From NCBI GenBank assembly GCA_002841945.1, contig PHBI01000078.1, positions 1-54,629 of the forward strand: a stretch of 54,629 nucleotides of DNA, written 5' to 3'. Of the stretch, positions 1 to 9,028 are shown piece after piece; the stretch's first letter is position 1; each line of letters opens with the position of its first letter. Source of the DNA: Deltaproteobacteria bacterium HGW-Deltaproteobacteria-14. Its GTDB lineage: Bacteria; Myxococcota_A; UBA9042; PHBI01. The translations under genes were made by a program, and so were the position numbers. The notes below the pieces were generated by a model. It was not told the origin of the DNA, did no database searches, and was given only the letters and a program-made list of their open reading frames with translations.

Positions 1-965
1 GCGGCCGGCGCGCGACGGTCGCCCGAGCGCGTCAGCGGTCGCCGGGTCCCGGGCGCGACGCGCTCGCGCGCGGGGGCCGAGCGCACCGGCTCCAGCGCGG
101 GCGCCGACGGGATCGGAGGCGGGGGCACCCCCACGGCGGCTCTCCGCGACCGGGCGCTGCGCCGCCGCAGCAGCGGGTTCTCCTCCTCGGGCAGCGGCGG
201 CGGCGGGATCTCGTCCTCGTCGTCGTCGTCCTCGATGGCGCGCACGAAGCCGGTCGCGTCCATGTCATCGTCGTGGTCGTCGTCGTCGTCGGCCAGCGCC
301 AGCGCGGCGGCCTCGCGCTTGCGGTCCTCCTCCTCGATCGCGAAGCGCGCGTCCTTGAGCTTGCGGATGCGCTTGGCCTTGTCCGGCATCCACTTCGGGA
401 CCTCGTCCCCGCGGAGCTGCAGCCCGCAGCGCGTGTCCTCCTCGTCGTCCATGAGCCGGCTCCGGTCCACCCAGCGCCGCGCCTCGTCCTCGAGCGGGTC
501 ATCGGCCCTCCCGAGGCTCATGCTCGTCTTCTCGCCGTCGTCCTCTCCGGTGGCGGGGCCCCAGGGCAGCCCGAGCCGCCGCGCGGCCCGAAAGAAGCGC
601 ACCACCGCCTGCACCAGCGCCTCGGCGTGGTTGTCTCGGAAGGCGCGCACCGCCTCGAAGTCGGGCTGCTCCATCGCGGTCAGCGCCATGAAGTCGATGC
701 GCTGCTCGCAGGCCTTGGCGATCTTGCGCGAGGAGTAGACGCCCTCACACCAGGCGTACAGGAGCAGCGCCGTCATCATGGCCGGGTAGCTCGGCGAGCG
801 CGAGACGTCGTCGTCGTACGCCGCGTAGATGTCCTCGCCGTCCAACACTTCGCGGACCAGGTCGCACATGAAGTGCGCGAAGTGCCCCGGCGGCACCTGA
901 TCGTGGACCGACGGGTGGATCAACCACTGCTTGTCCACTTCCCAGGGGCTGAAGGTGCGGCTCAT
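1..965 (-). CDS. IS1182-type transposase, N-terminal part (runs off the left edge)
   Basis: The leftward frame is open from ATG at 965 to the window edge (321 residues, no stop). Residues about 16-130 match the N-terminal DUF772-type domain of IS1182-family transposases: HPSVHDQVPPGHFAHFM, then MMTALLLYAWCEGVYSSRKI and PDFEAVRAFRDNH. The SMSLGR and RGDEVP...RIRKLKDA segments (148-205) follow the family order. EDDGEKT (141-147) sits where the LDGTK motif with the first catalytic Asp is expected; that alignment is inference. The rest is odd: an Asp run (226-234), a second acidic run (245-251) and a Pro/Arg-rich stretch up to 321, where relatives would soon enter the DDE domain. The catalytic core lies outside the window, so activity cannot be judged. 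No terminal inverted repeat was recognised. Confidence 0.8.
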   Translation of the reverse strand, partial: MSRTFSPWEVDKQWLIHPSVHDQVPPGHFAHFMCDLVREVLDGEDIYAAYDDDVSRSPSYPAMMTALLLYAWCEGVYSSRKIAKACEQRIDFMALTAMEQPDFEAVRAFRDNHAEALVQAVVRFFRAARRLGLPWGPATGEDDGEKTSMSLGRADDPLEDEARRWVDRSRLMDDEEDTRCGLQLRGDEVPKWMPDKAKRIRKLKDARFAIEEEDRKREAAALALADDDDDHDDDMDATGFVRAIEDDDDEDEIPPPPLPEEENPLLRRRSARSRRAAVGVPPPPIPSAPALEPVRSAPARERVAPGTRRPLTRSGDRRAPA

Positions 966-1295
966 GCGGCCCTTGCTCTCTCCACGGCGGCGCGTCGCGG
1001 ACGAACCACGCAGCGGTTGACCGAGCCGTCCACGCGGGGGAACGGCCATCGCGTCGACCACGGCGTGCGCAGATCCGCGATCGATGGCAGGAATTCACCA
1101 CGTCGGGGCGGTCTTCGTCAACCCGCTCGCCCCCTCGACACGCGGTCGCGCGCCGCCCTGCCGGCGCCCGTATGCTGCGTTGCAACAGGACCCCTGCGCC
1201 GCCGCCGGGGCGCCGCGCCACACCCCACGGCCGCCTGGACACACGGGGTCCGAGCCGCTATAGGCGGCCCCCCCCGCGCCGAGGAGAAGCGAGCC
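966..1295. other. Intergenic region between divergent transposase and xthA
   Basis: About 330 bases between two divergently read genes. I see no convincing gene, terminal inverted repeat or sigma-70-like promoter. The stretch is very GC-rich and should hold the promoters of both neighbours. A GAGGAGAAG ribosome binding site for xthA is at 1281-1289. Confidence 0.4.
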
Positions 1296-2090
1296 ATGCG
1301 GATCCTGTCCTGGAACGTCAACGGCCTGCGCGCCGTCGCGAAGAAGGGCTTCGGCCCATGGCTGCGGTCCTCCGGCGCGGCGATCGTCGCGCTGCAGGAG
1401 ACCCGGGCCAACCCGGAGCAGCTCCCGCCGGCGGTCCGCCGCCCCCGCGGCTGGCGGACCTGGTACGCGAGCGCGGAGCGCTTGGGCTACAGCGGCGTCG
1501 GCCTGTTCGTCCCCAAGGGGGGCGAACCCGACGCGGTCAGCACCTCGCTCGGCGTACCCGAGCTCGACGTCGAGGGCCGCTTCCTCGAGGCGCGCTTCGG
1601 CCGCCTCACCGTGGTCAACGCCTACTTCCCCAACGGCAACGGCGTCGACCGCGACAACAGCCGCATCCCCTACAAGCTCCGCTTCTACCGCGCGGTCTTC
1701 GAGCACCTCGCGCCCCGGCTCGACGCCGGCGAGCCGGTCCTGGTGATGGGCGACTTCAACACTGCGCCGGAGGCCATCGACCTCGCGCGCCCCAAGACCA
1801 ACCACAAGACGAGCGGCTTCACCCCCGAGGAGCGCGAGGACTTCCGCTCCTACCTCGCCCGCGGCTGGGTCGACACCTTCAGGCACGTCCACGGTGACGT
1901 AGAGGGCGCCTACTCGTGGTGGAGCCAGCGCTTCGGCGTGCGCGAGAGGAACGTCGGCTGGCGCATCGACTTCGTCCTGGCCTCCCCGGGCGCCCTCCCC
2001 TTTCTCGAGGACGCGTTCATCCTCCCCGACGTGATGGGGTCGGATCACTGCCCGATCGGCGTGGAGATGCGCCCGGAGGTCACTGGCTGA
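1296..2090 (+). CDS. xthA: Exodeoxyribonuclease III (AP endonuclease)
   Basis: A 264-residue protein of normal length for the ExoIII/XthA family of Mg-dependent endonuclease/exonuclease/phosphatase-fold enzymes, which cut DNA at abasic sites and degrade 3' ends in base excision repair. Visible motifs in order: WNVNGLRA (metal/Asn), LQETRA (catalytic Glu), YFPNG, GDFNTAP (Asp/Asn), WRIDFVLAS and the terminal GSDHCPIG Asp-His pair, so the active site looks complete. ATG at 1296 is chosen because it opens directly on the conserved MRILSWNVNG and follows GAGGAGAAG. The same frame is open far upstream, but that part only mirrors the opposite strand. Cytoplasmic, apparently monocistronic. Confidence 0.95.
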   Translation: MRILSWNVNGLRAVAKKGFGPWLRSSGAAIVALQETRANPEQLPPAVRRPRGWRTWYASAERLGYSGVGLFVPKGGEPDAVSTSLGVPELDVEGRFLEARFGRLTVVNAYFPNGNGVDRDNSRIPYKLRFYRAVFEHLAPRLDAGEPVLVMGDFNTAPEAIDLARPKTNHKTSGFTPEEREDFRSYLARGWVDTFRHVHGDVEGAYSWWSQRFGVRERNVGWRIDFVLASPGALPFLEDAFILPDVMGSDHCPIGVEMRPEVTG

Positions 2091-2095
2091 CCTCC

Positions 2096-2239
2096 TCAGC
2101 CTTCCTTCGGAGCGGCCCGGATACGCCGGAAATCCAAGCTCATCGCGTCGAACGGCGGCAGCGGAACCTCCTCGGCCCCGACGATGGCCAGGAGCGCCAG
2201 GTAGTCGCCGCCGTGCCCCTCGAACACCTCGACGGAGCG
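2096..2239 (-). pseudogene. Remnant of a Uma2-family nuclease C-terminus
   Basis: This leftward frame encodes about 47 residues: RSVEVFEGHGGDYLALL, then PPFDAMSLDFRRI. The pattern resembles the C-terminal end of Uma2-family (PD-(D/E)XK) proteins, which typically reads xEVFRLExGxW...PFDAxxLDL. Upstream in the same frame nothing resembles the rest of the family, and no plausible start or ribosome site exists. I therefore read it as a decayed 3' fragment. The family match is from memory and covers a short stretch. Confidence 0.35.
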
Positions 2240-2281
2240 TGCCGCTGACAACCGCCGCGCTGACCGTTGCAGCCCGCGTGA

Positions 2282-2310
2282 TTGACACAGATCGAAAATC
2301 GTTCTGCAAT
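2282..2310 (+). promoter_or_regulatory. Sigma-70-like promoter for the FG-GAP/ASPIC lipoprotein gene
   Basis: A perfect TTGACA (2282-2287), a 17-base spacer and TGCAAT (2305-2310, 4 of 6 matches to TATAAT). Transcription would start near 2317, leaving a leader of about 27 bases with GGAG at 2331-2334 before ATG 2344. The local AT-richness stands out. Confidence 0.6.
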
Positions 2311-2343
2311 GCCGGTCGAATACTACAGCGGCGGAGCAAACCC

Positions 2344-4866
2344 ATGCGGCGACCACTCGGTGTCACCATGTTCCTCGGCGCGCTCGCCCTCGGCGGCGCC
2401 TGCAAGGAGCCCTCCCCTCCGGCGGCCACCGCGCCGGCCCCGCACGCGGCGGTCGCGACGCCCGCCGCAGCGCCGACGCCGGCGGCCGCGCCCACCGCGC
2501 TCACGCCGTCAGCGGCGGCCGCGACGCTCACCGCGAAGTTGACTGCCGCGGTCGCCAGGGACGCCGGCCTCGCGGCGATCAACGGCGAGGAGGCGACCTT
2601 CAGCGCGGTGGTCCGCGACGTGCTGCGACCGTGGTCGAAGAGCTGGCGCGCCCGCGACGGTGCGGCCTTTGGGGCGCTCCTCACCGCTGACGCCTCGGGG
2701 ACGAGCTGGTCCAGCTCCCCCGTCACCCCGATCCGCGAGCGCGACGGCCTCACCGAGGGGCGCGTGACCCCCACGCCGGCCGCCGATCTCCGCGCCGACG
2801 TCAGCGCCTACCTCGCCGGCTTCGCGACGATCGAGGATGTGACCCTCTACCCCTTCCGGTTCGTCGCGAGCGGCAGCACCGCGGCCCTGACCCTGCGCTA
2901 CGACGTCCGCGGCCTGACCGCCGCCGGCGCGCGCCGCAACGACCGGGGCGAGCTCGCCGTGACCGTCGCAGAGTCCGATGGACGCTGGCGGATCGCCGCA
3001 GCGACCGCGACGTCCGCCGACACCCTCAGCGCCGGCGCGGACCGGCAGCCGACCTTCCTCGACACCACCGCCGTCGCCGGGCTCGACGCCGTCCCCGTCT
3101 CGAGCCGCGCCGAGGCCATCCGCCGCGGCGGCTACGCGATGGCGGTCGCCGACTACGACGGCGACCGCCGACCCGACGTGCTGCTCGGCCACTTCGGCCG
3201 CTCGCAGCTGTTGCGCAACACCGGCGACGGCTTCGAGGACGTGACGACGAAGGCGGGCCTCCGCGGCGACACCCTGGTCAAGGCGGCCGCCTTCGCCGAC
3301 CTCGACAACGACGGCCACCGCGACCTCGTGCTGCTGCGCTTCACGGCGGACGCGACCGACGCCGGCGTCCCCGGCGAGCCGTGCCATGACCGCGCGGGCG
3401 TCTGCCACCGCGACCTCGTCGCCTACCGCAACCGGGGCGACGGGACCTTCGCCTTCGAGGGCGACGTCCTGACCCGCTACAACGAGTACGATCGCGCCAT
3501 GCCGATGGCGGTCGCCGACTTCGACAACAACGGCTTCCTCGACATCTACATCGGCTTCCCGGGCGCCCGCGACTTCACCAACAACCTCGCGGTCAACGGC
3601 CGCGAGGAGAAGCTCGTCGTCAACGGCGTCTGGCTCAACGACGGCGCGTGGAACTTCACCGAGGTCCCGAACGAGGCCTCGGGCTTTCCCCACGCCGCCA
3701 TGGTCGGCGACCTCGATCAGGACGGCGACCCCGACCTGGTCGTCGTGGACGACAGCGGCCTCGAGAGCCCGGTCTACCTCAACGACGGCCAGGGCAAGTT
3801 CAGCGAGGGCAACGCCGCGACCGGGATCCGGATGCGCGGCTTCGGCATGGCAGCTGCGCAGTCGGACTTCGACGGCGACGGCCTGATGGACGTCACCATG
3901 ACCGCCATCGACCTGGTCGCCGGTCGCCGGCTCGCCAACTCCTGGCTCGACCGCACCGAGGGCTCGGTCCACGACGCCCTCGCCGAGGCGACCCGCGGCT
4001 TCGTCGGCAGCGTCCTCTACCGCAACACCGGCCATGGCTTCGAGGACGTCACCGCGAAGGCCGGCCTCGGCTTCGCCGGCGAGGCCCCCGCGGGGGTGAA
4101 CTTCGTCGACTACAACGGCGACGGACACCCCGACATCTACGTCTCGAACGGCCTGTGGTCGGGCGCGGGCGAGCAGGACATCTCGAGCCTCTTCGTCCGA
4201 TCCCTCATGCGCTCGGACGAGGCCCCGATCTTCACCAGCTCCGACGACACCGGCGCGATGTCCGGCCCCAACCCGGTCCTCGACATCCTGCGCGAGTTCA
4301 GGGGCGACCTCGCCCACCCCGAGGCCGCCGCGACCTCGGACGCGCCGACGCTGACGATGGCCGGCTACGAGCGCAACCGCCTGTTCCGCAACAACGGTGA
4401 CGGGAGCTTCACCGAGGTGGGCTACCTTGAGGGCGCCGATCGCCTCGAGGACGGCTACGTCGTCGCCGCCGCGGACTTCGACGGCGACGGGCGCCAGGAT
4501 CTGATGCTGCGCAACTGCGACCCCGCCCCCGGGGTGAACTTCGGGACCGTGACCCTGCTCAAGAACCAGGGCGCACACTTCAACACCCTCACGGTCTTCG
4601 CCCGCGGCGCGAAGAGCAACCGCGACGGCGTCGGCGCCATCGTCACCGCCACCGTCGGCGGTCGGACGCTGGTGCGGCCCATCGAGTCGACCAACGGCGC
4701 CATCCAGGGCGAGCCGGTGGCGTACTTCGGCCTCGGCGGTCACGATCACGTCGAGCGCCTCGAGGTGCGGTGGCCGAGCGGCCTCGTCGAGCGCTTCGAT
4801 GGCGTCAAGCGCGGGACCGTCCGCCTCGACGAGGGCGAGGGCATGGTGGAGCTCGCGACGCGCTGA
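2344..4866 (+). CDS. FG-GAP/VCBS-repeat lipoprotein with C-terminal ASPIC/UnbV domain
   Basis: An 840-residue exported protein. The N-terminus is a signal peptide ending ALALGGAC (Cys20, a loose lipobox), then an Ala/Pro/Thr-rich linker. Residues about 60-235 form a domain I cannot name. From about 240 there are many FG-GAP/VCBS-type repeats with calcium-loop motifs such as DYDGDRRPD, DLDNDGHRD, DFDNNGFLD, DQDGDPD and DYNGDGHPD, implying a beta-propeller. The last 100 residues carry an ASPIC/UnbV signature (GAIVTATVGG, RPIES, FGLGGHDHVERLEVRWPSG). ATG 2344 is preferred over an upstream in-frame start because it gives the signal peptide and a GGAG site. Probably a surface or periplasmic binding protein; the ligand is unknown. 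Confidence 0.85.
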   Translation: MRRPLGVTMFLGALALGGACKEPSPPAATAPAPHAAVATPAAAPTPAAAPTALTPSAAAATLTAKLTAAVARDAGLAAINGEEATFSAVVRDVLRPWSKSWRARDGAAFGALLTADASGTSWSSSPVTPIRERDGLTEGRVTPTPAADLRADVSAYLAGFATIEDVTLYPFRFVASGSTAALTLRYDVRGLTAAGARRNDRGELAVTVAESDGRWRIAAATATSADTLSAGADRQPTFLDTTAVAGLDAVPVSSRAEAIRRGGYAMAVADYDGDRRPDVLLGHFGRSQLLRNTGDGFEDVTTKAGLRGDTLVKAAAFADLDNDGHRDLVLLRFTADATDAGVPGEPCHDRAGVCHRDLVAYRNRGDGTFAFEGDVLTRYNEYDRAMPMAVADFDNNGFLDIYIGFPGARDFTNNLAVNGREEKLVVNGVWLNDGAWNFTEVPNEASGFPHAAMVGDLDQDGDPDLVVVDDSGLESPVYLNDGQGKFSEGNAATGIRMRGFGMAAAQSDFDGDGLMDVTMTAIDLVAGRRLANSWLDRTEGSVHDALAEATRGFVGSVLYRNTGHGFEDVTAKAGLGFAGEAPAGVNFVDYNGDGHPDIYVSNGLWSGAGEQDISSLFVRSLMRSDEAPIFTSSDDTGAMSGPNPVLDILREFRGDLAHPEAAATSDAPTLTMAGYERNRLFRNNGDGSFTEVGYLEGADRLEDGYVVAAADFDGDGRQDLMLRNCDPAPGVNFGTVTLLKNQGAHFNTLTVFARGAKSNRDGVGAIVTATVGGRTLVRPIESTNGAIQGEPVAYFGLGGHDHVERLEVRWPSGLVERFDGVKRGTVRLDEGEGMVELATR

Positions 4867-4879
4867 TCAGCGCGTCGGG

Positions 4880-4907
4880 CCGCGGCGGACGGTCGGGTCC
4901 GCCGCGG
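4880..4907. terminator. Bidirectional terminator hairpin
   Basis: An 11-bp perfect hairpin (CCGCGGCGGAC at 4880-4890 with GTCCGCCGCGG at 4897-4907, loop GGTCGG) between two converging genes. No T-run follows, so it may be rho-assisted. Confidence 0.5.
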
Positions 4908-4934
4908 TCAGCCGGGCGGGCGCCCGCGCCGGGC

Positions 4935-5789
4935 TCAGCGCGGCTTGCGAAAGCGCAGCACGAAGCGGTCGCTGGTCCCCCGGCGTTCGCCAGCGAAGCC
5001 GGGCGAGGCGCTCCAGTCCCGCGCGTCCTCCGGGTTGCGGAGGAAATCGGCCTCGGCCTCGAGCACGAAGCCCGCGGCGGTGATCTCTGCGATGACCACG
5101 CGCTCGTCGATGCGATGAAGGGTCTTGGTCGCGGTGTCGCCGTCCTCCGGGCGCGCCGCGTGGTCGACGATCCCGTAGCTCCCGCCCGGCTCGAGCGCCG
5201 CGAAGATGGCGGCGTTCATGGCCGCGCGGTCGAGCCCCATCCAGAAGGTGTCGTGATAGAAGAGGATGTTGACGACGGCGTCGAGCCTCCCCATGTCATC
5301 GAAGTCATTAGGGAATGGATCGTCGAACGGCCGATCGAGGCGCGTCACGCGGGCCATCACCGGCTTCTCCAGGCGCTCGCTCCACGGCTTCTCGGCGAAC
5401 TTCTCGAGCACGAACGGCGAGTTGACCCCGTAGACCCGCCCGCTCGGGCCGACGACGCGGGCGAGCAGCTCGGAGGAGTAGCCACCGCCGGCGCCGATCT
5501 CCGCCACCTTCATTCCTGGCCCGATCTGTAGGAACGCCAGGGTCTCGGCCGGATGACGGCCGACGTCGAGCGCCCGATCCGCCTCGCTGCGGTCCGGGCT
5601 GGCGACGGCCCGCTGCGCGCCCTCGAGCAGCGCCGCGGCGCCGGCGCGCGCCGTGTCGGCGCCCTCGACGGCGGGCGCGGCGTGGCCGCAGCCCAGCCCG
5701 AGGGCGGGGACGACGAGCAGACACAGGAGGAGACGCCGGGAGCTGCGGCTCCGACGCTGGAGGGAGCCGCGGTCAGTCGTGCTGTTCAT
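4935..5789 (-). CDS. Exported SAM-dependent methyltransferase-like protein
   Basis: A 284-residue protein with a hydrophobic N-terminal segment (about 18-33) ending GLGC, so exported and possibly a lipoprotein, though the lipobox is weak. The body is a class I methyltransferase fold: motif I VAEIGAGGGYSSELLARVVG (about 94-113), an acidic post-I segment (GRVYGVN), RLDAVVNILFYHD and ALEPGGSYGIVDHAA as motif IV/V-like strands. It resembles predicted exported methyltransferases of the COG4798 type; substrate unknown. An exported SAM enzyme is puzzling because SAM is cytoplasmic. Converges on the FG-GAP gene, with a hairpin between them. Confidence 0.8.
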   Translation of the reverse strand: MNSTTDRGSLQRRSRSSRRLLLCLLVVPALGLGCGHAAPAVEGADTARAGAAALLEGAQRAVASPDRSEADRALDVGRHPAETLAFLQIGPGMKVAEIGAGGGYSSELLARVVGPSGRVYGVNSPFVLEKFAEKPWSERLEKPVMARVTRLDRPFDDPFPNDFDDMGRLDAVVNILFYHDTFWMGLDRAAMNAAIFAALEPGGSYGIVDHAARPEDGDTATKTLHRIDERVVIAEITAAGFVLEAEADFLRNPEDARDWSASPGFAGERRGTSDRFVLRFRKPR

Positions 5790-5832
5790 GTCGCACGACG
5801 TAGCACACAGCGGCCGCGACGCCCAATCCGCG

Positions 5833-6255
5833 TCAGCCCTCGGCGGTGTTCGCGGCGCCGAGGCGACGGGCCAGGTCCTCGAGCCCGCTGACCCAGCGCT
5901 GGTTGAGCTCGCCGCCTTCGGTCCACAGCTCCACGAGCTCCGAGGCCTCGCGGATTCGGGTGAGCGCGGCCAGCGCGTCGCTCACCATCTCCGGATCGGG
6001 CTCCTCCTGCTCGTCGCACCAGTCCTTGATGCCGTCCGGCAGGCGCGGCGACGGCTGCCCGCCCATGGCCGCGACGAGCTCCGCCGCCGCGATGGCGACG
6101 CTGCAGTCGTCCGCGTCGAGGTAATCGCCGTCGGCCGCTCCGACGACGGTCCCGAGGGCGTCGTCGACGAGGGTCGAGTCGTCCTCGGACTCCACCTCAC
6201 CCAGCCAGTCGAGCGCCTGATCGTTCTGAAAAGCCCCTGGTCCCCACGCGCCCAT
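5833..6255 (-). CDS. DUF4259 domain protein
   Basis: 140 residues. MGAWGPGAFQNDQALDW at the N-terminus is the hallmark of DUF4259, a small acidic cytoplasmic family of unknown function. It continues with an Ala-rich helical body (CSVAIAAAELVAAM, PEMVSDALAALTRIREASEL) typical of the family. ATG 6255 was chosen because it begins the family motif and follows a GGGGGTGG purine stretch; the frame extends further upstream without matching anything. Transcribed in the same direction as its neighbours, but with gaps of 43 and 184 bases. Confidence 0.8.
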   Translation of the reverse strand: MGAWGPGAFQNDQALDWLGEVESEDDSTLVDDALGTVVGAADGDYLDADDCSVAIAAAELVAAMGGQPSPRLPDGIKDWCDEQEEPDPEMVSDALAALTRIREASELVELWTEGGELNQRWVSGLEDLARRLGAANTAEG

Positions 6256-6439
6256 GACCACCCCCACGTCAACCGACCCCGGTCGCGACGAACATCGCGC
6301 GAGCGGGGCCGCTGTGGCGCGGACCATAGACACCCCGAGAGCCCCGAGCAATCGGAACTTGGCCGCCACAAACGATGCACCGCACAACACATCGCCCAGG
6401 TGTTCTACGTGCGTTCACGCGCCATGATCCTGCACCGCA

Positions 6440-7963
6440 TCACGGCCGGGCGGGCCGCCGCTCGAGCCACACCGCGCCGTCCTGGAGCACGATCCGCGCC
6501 CCGCACCCGTCGGCGTCGCGCGCGAAGCGGATGATCTGGCCGTCCGCGCTGCCGACGTGGAAGCGATCGCCGCCCATGGGGAGCAACCGGGCGAGCCCGT
6601 GCCGCACCGGGAGCGACGCGCTCGTCGTCGGGGTGTACTGCCACAGGCCGTCGGAGAGCAGCACGACGTCGCGCTCGGGGAGCCACGCCGCCCCGTAGAG
6701 GCCGACCAGGGCCGCGAGATCGCGATCGGGGGGGGCGAGGGCCGACGCCGGCGCCAGGCGCGCCAGGGTGTCGGCGTCGATCAGGTCGTCGAGGACGCGG
6801 CCGGCGACGTCGGCGACCGGCGCGTCGTCGGCGTTCGCGAGGACGACGGCCCCGAGGCCCAGCTCCGGGACGAGCGCGATCTGGGCGCGGTGCCCGGAGA
6901 ACCAACCGTTGTGGGACGCGCGCAGGTAGCCCTTGACCTTCTCGAGCTCGAAGCCGAGGCCACGCGCCTCGGTCCACACCGGCCCGGCGTCCTGGGGTGC
7001 CATCATCTCCGCCACGCTGTCGGGCGCGAGGACGCTGGAGCCGCCCGGGTCCGCGCCGAGCAGGAAGCGCGCGAAGCGGGCGAGGTCCGCGGCGGTCGTG
7101 ACGAGGCCGAAGGCGGGGCTCAGCGCGCGCGGATCCCCCGCCGCGAGGGCGCGGCGCGCCCCGTGGAGGTGGCGCTGCTCGCGGGAGTAGGGGGTGGCGA
7201 GGCCGGCGAGCGCGGCGTCGCCCCCGCCGACGCCGCTGGCGGTCATGCCGAGCGGGGCGAGGACGTGGGTGGCGACGTAGTCGGCGTAGGGTTCGTCGGC
7301 CGCGGCCGCGATGACCTGCCCGAGGACGGCCATCCCGACGTTGGAGTACGCGGTCCGGGTCCCCGGTGGGGCGTCGAGCGGCGCGGCGGCGAGCTCGGCC
7401 GCCAGGGTCCGCCAGCTCGGGAAGTCGTAGGTCATCCAGTAGGGATCCGCCCCCTCGCGCCGCAGGCCGGACCGATGGGTGAGGAGCATGCGCACGGTGA
7501 CGCGCGAGGCGTCGCCGCCCGCGACGGTGAAGTCCGGCAGGTAGCGGGTGACCGGGGCGTCGAGCTCGAGGCGGCCGGCGTCGCGGAGCTGCAAGGCGGC
7601 GACGGCGGTGACGAGCTTGGTCACCGAGCCGGCGTAGAACCGCGTCGACGGCGACACCGCCCGACCGCTGGCGAGGTCGGCGAAGCCCGCCTCGCGGCGC
7701 CACAAGACCTCCGGGCCGCGCAGCACCACGATCGCCATCCCCGGGATGTGGCGCATGGCGACGAGGTTGTCGTACCAGCGATCGAGCAGCACCAGCAGGT
7801 CGTTCACCGGGGGCGGCGACGGCGCCACGGGGCTAGGCTGTGCGGACGGCGTTGCTGGCGCCGACGCGGCGGCGGGCGAGGTCCCGCACGGCGCGGTCGC
7901 GCACGCGCCAGCGCTCGGCAGCAGCGCGGCGAGGAGGGCCGCAACGAGCGCGCGGGTGCGCAT
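6440..7963 (-). CDS. Serine beta-lactamase-like hydrolase (class C/esterase type), exported
   Basis: 507 residues: a signal peptide with Cys21 (PSAGAC, possible lipoprotein), a Pro/Ala/Ser-rich linker to about 52, then a beta-lactamase/transpeptidase-fold domain. The SxxK motif is S113-V-T-K116 and the YSN motif is Y206-S-N208 (GTRTAYSNVGMAVLG). HNGWFSGHRAQ later could act as the third (KTG-like) element. The C-terminal 100 residues form an extra beta domain often seen in penicillin-binding-protein-like esterases. The substrate (peptidoglycan peptide, ester or lactam) cannot be told from sequence. The start overlaps the preceding stop (TGATG at 7963), so it is translationally coupled to the unknown gene upstream. 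Confidence 0.88.
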   Translation of the reverse strand: MRTRALVAALLAALLPSAGACATAPCGTSPAAASAPATPSAQPSPVAPSPPPVNDLLVLLDRWYDNLVAMRHIPGMAIVVLRGPEVLWRREAGFADLASGRAVSPSTRFYAGSVTKLVTAVAALQLRDAGRLELDAPVTRYLPDFTVAGGDASRVTVRMLLTHRSGLRREGADPYWMTYDFPSWRTLAAELAAAPLDAPPGTRTAYSNVGMAVLGQVIAAAADEPYADYVATHVLAPLGMTASGVGGGDAALAGLATPYSREQRHLHGARRALAAGDPRALSPAFGLVTTAADLARFARFLLGADPGGSSVLAPDSVAEMMAPQDAGPVWTEARGLGFELEKVKGYLRASHNGWFSGHRAQIALVPELGLGAVVLANADDAPVADVAGRVLDDLIDADTLARLAPASALAPPDRDLAALVGLYGAAWLPERDVVLLSDGLWQYTPTTSASLPVRHGLARLLPMGGDRFHVGSADGQIIRFARDADGCGARIVLQDGAVWLERRPARP

Positions 7964-8943
7964 CAGCCCCAGACGTCCAGCGCCTTCTGGAGGGTCTCGA
8001 CGTCGCAGAAGACCTCGTCGACGGCGTCGTCGCTCATGAGCACCTCATAGAGGGGGCCGGCGGCGGTGGTGACGGGCTCGGCCGTGAGGAGCTGCCCGAC
8101 GCTGACCAGGAGGTCCCGGGGCCGGTGGCGGTACTCGATCAGGCCGTTCTCCTCGAGGAAGGCGAGGAAGGCGCCGGCCTCCTCCCCCGGGGTCGGCCCC
8201 GCTGCGGCGTCGGCCTCCGCCGTCGGGCTCACCAGCAACTGAGTGTCCTCGATCCACGCCTCCCAGCGCGGCAAGAGGGCCTCGTCGTAGGTCGGCCAGC
8301 CTACGGTGCAGGAGACGAGGACGTGTCCGGCGGTCTCGAGGCGCGTCAGCGGGATCAGCTCCTGGGCCAGGCGCGTGTCGCGCGCGGCGTCGCCGGTGAA
8401 CTCCATGGCGAAGATGACGGGGTTGTCGTGCACGTGGGCGAGCAGGGCCGCGCGGACCGCGTCGAGCCCGCGCTCGCGCACGGCGGCGAAGAGCCCGACG
8501 ACCTCCCGAGCGGGCTCGAGGAAGTCCGACAGCCCGACGGCGCCGACGAACTCACGCGGATCGAGCAGCACCGTGCTGTGCAGCGTCGGGGCCCGCAGCG
8601 CCTCGGCCAGGAGCTCGAGGGGGCGCCACATGAGCCCGAAGTAGGGGTCGCTCCGGGCCGCCTCCCAGAGGTACTCAGCCCGCGCGGCGGCGAGCTCGCG
8701 ACGGGTGACCCAGAACACGTCGAGGTCGCGATCGCCCTCGGCGATGAGGCCGCTGTCGAGCAGATCGGCGACCCCCTCGTCGTCGGTGACGTCGAAGATC
8801 TCGAGCTCCTCGGGGTCGAAGAGCGCCAGCCACAGCGTCGGCAGGACGTGGTTGGCGGCGAGCTCGCGCTCGGAGGCGGGGACATCGATGGTCCGGCCCC
8901 GGATCAGCTCGGCGCCGATGTGTAGGAAACTCCAGCTCGACAT
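7963..8943 (-). CDS. Protein of unknown function (326 residues)
   Basis: Family not recognised. It is soluble and acidic, without signal peptide or membrane segment. It opens MSSWSFLHIGAELIRG and contains a segment resembling small DUF1877-type proteins (PTLWLALFDPEEL...VADLLDSGL), which may be chance. Coding quality is good: no low-complexity runs and steady GC-rich third positions. A GAGGCGG site precedes ATG 8943. Its stop shares a base with the start of the beta-lactamase-like gene, so the two form an operon. Its 5' end faces the large intergenic RNA region; the two transcription units diverge. Confidence 0.75.
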   Translation of the reverse strand: MSSWSFLHIGAELIRGRTIDVPASERELAANHVLPTLWLALFDPEELEIFDVTDDEGVADLLDSGLIAEGDRDLDVFWVTRRELAAARAEYLWEAARSDPYFGLMWRPLELLAEALRAPTLHSTVLLDPREFVGAVGLSDFLEPAREVVGLFAAVRERGLDAVRAALLAHVHDNPVIFAMEFTGDAARDTRLAQELIPLTRLETAGHVLVSCTVGWPTYDEALLPRWEAWIEDTQLLVSPTAEADAAAGPTPGEEAGAFLAFLEENGLIEYRHRPRDLLVSVGQLLTAEPVTTAAGPLYEVLMSDDAVDEVFCDVETLQKALDVWG

Positions 8944-9028
8944 GACCGCCTCTGAATCGGGCTCGCATCCGTCGCGCGCCCCTCACCGAGAGTAGCAGGG
9001 GCCGCGGGCCGCGTCGCCTCCTCCGTCG

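Noticed and set aside
273..1295. Rightward extension of xthA over the transposase region
   Set aside because: This is the antisense of the transposase, and ExoIII proteins begin at the MRILSWNVNG motif encoded from 1296.
2509..4749. A leftward open frame of about 750 codons opposite the FG-GAP gene
   Set aside because: Antisense shadow caused by GC-rich third positions; no motif. The plus strand shows calcium-loop repeats and an ASPIC domain.
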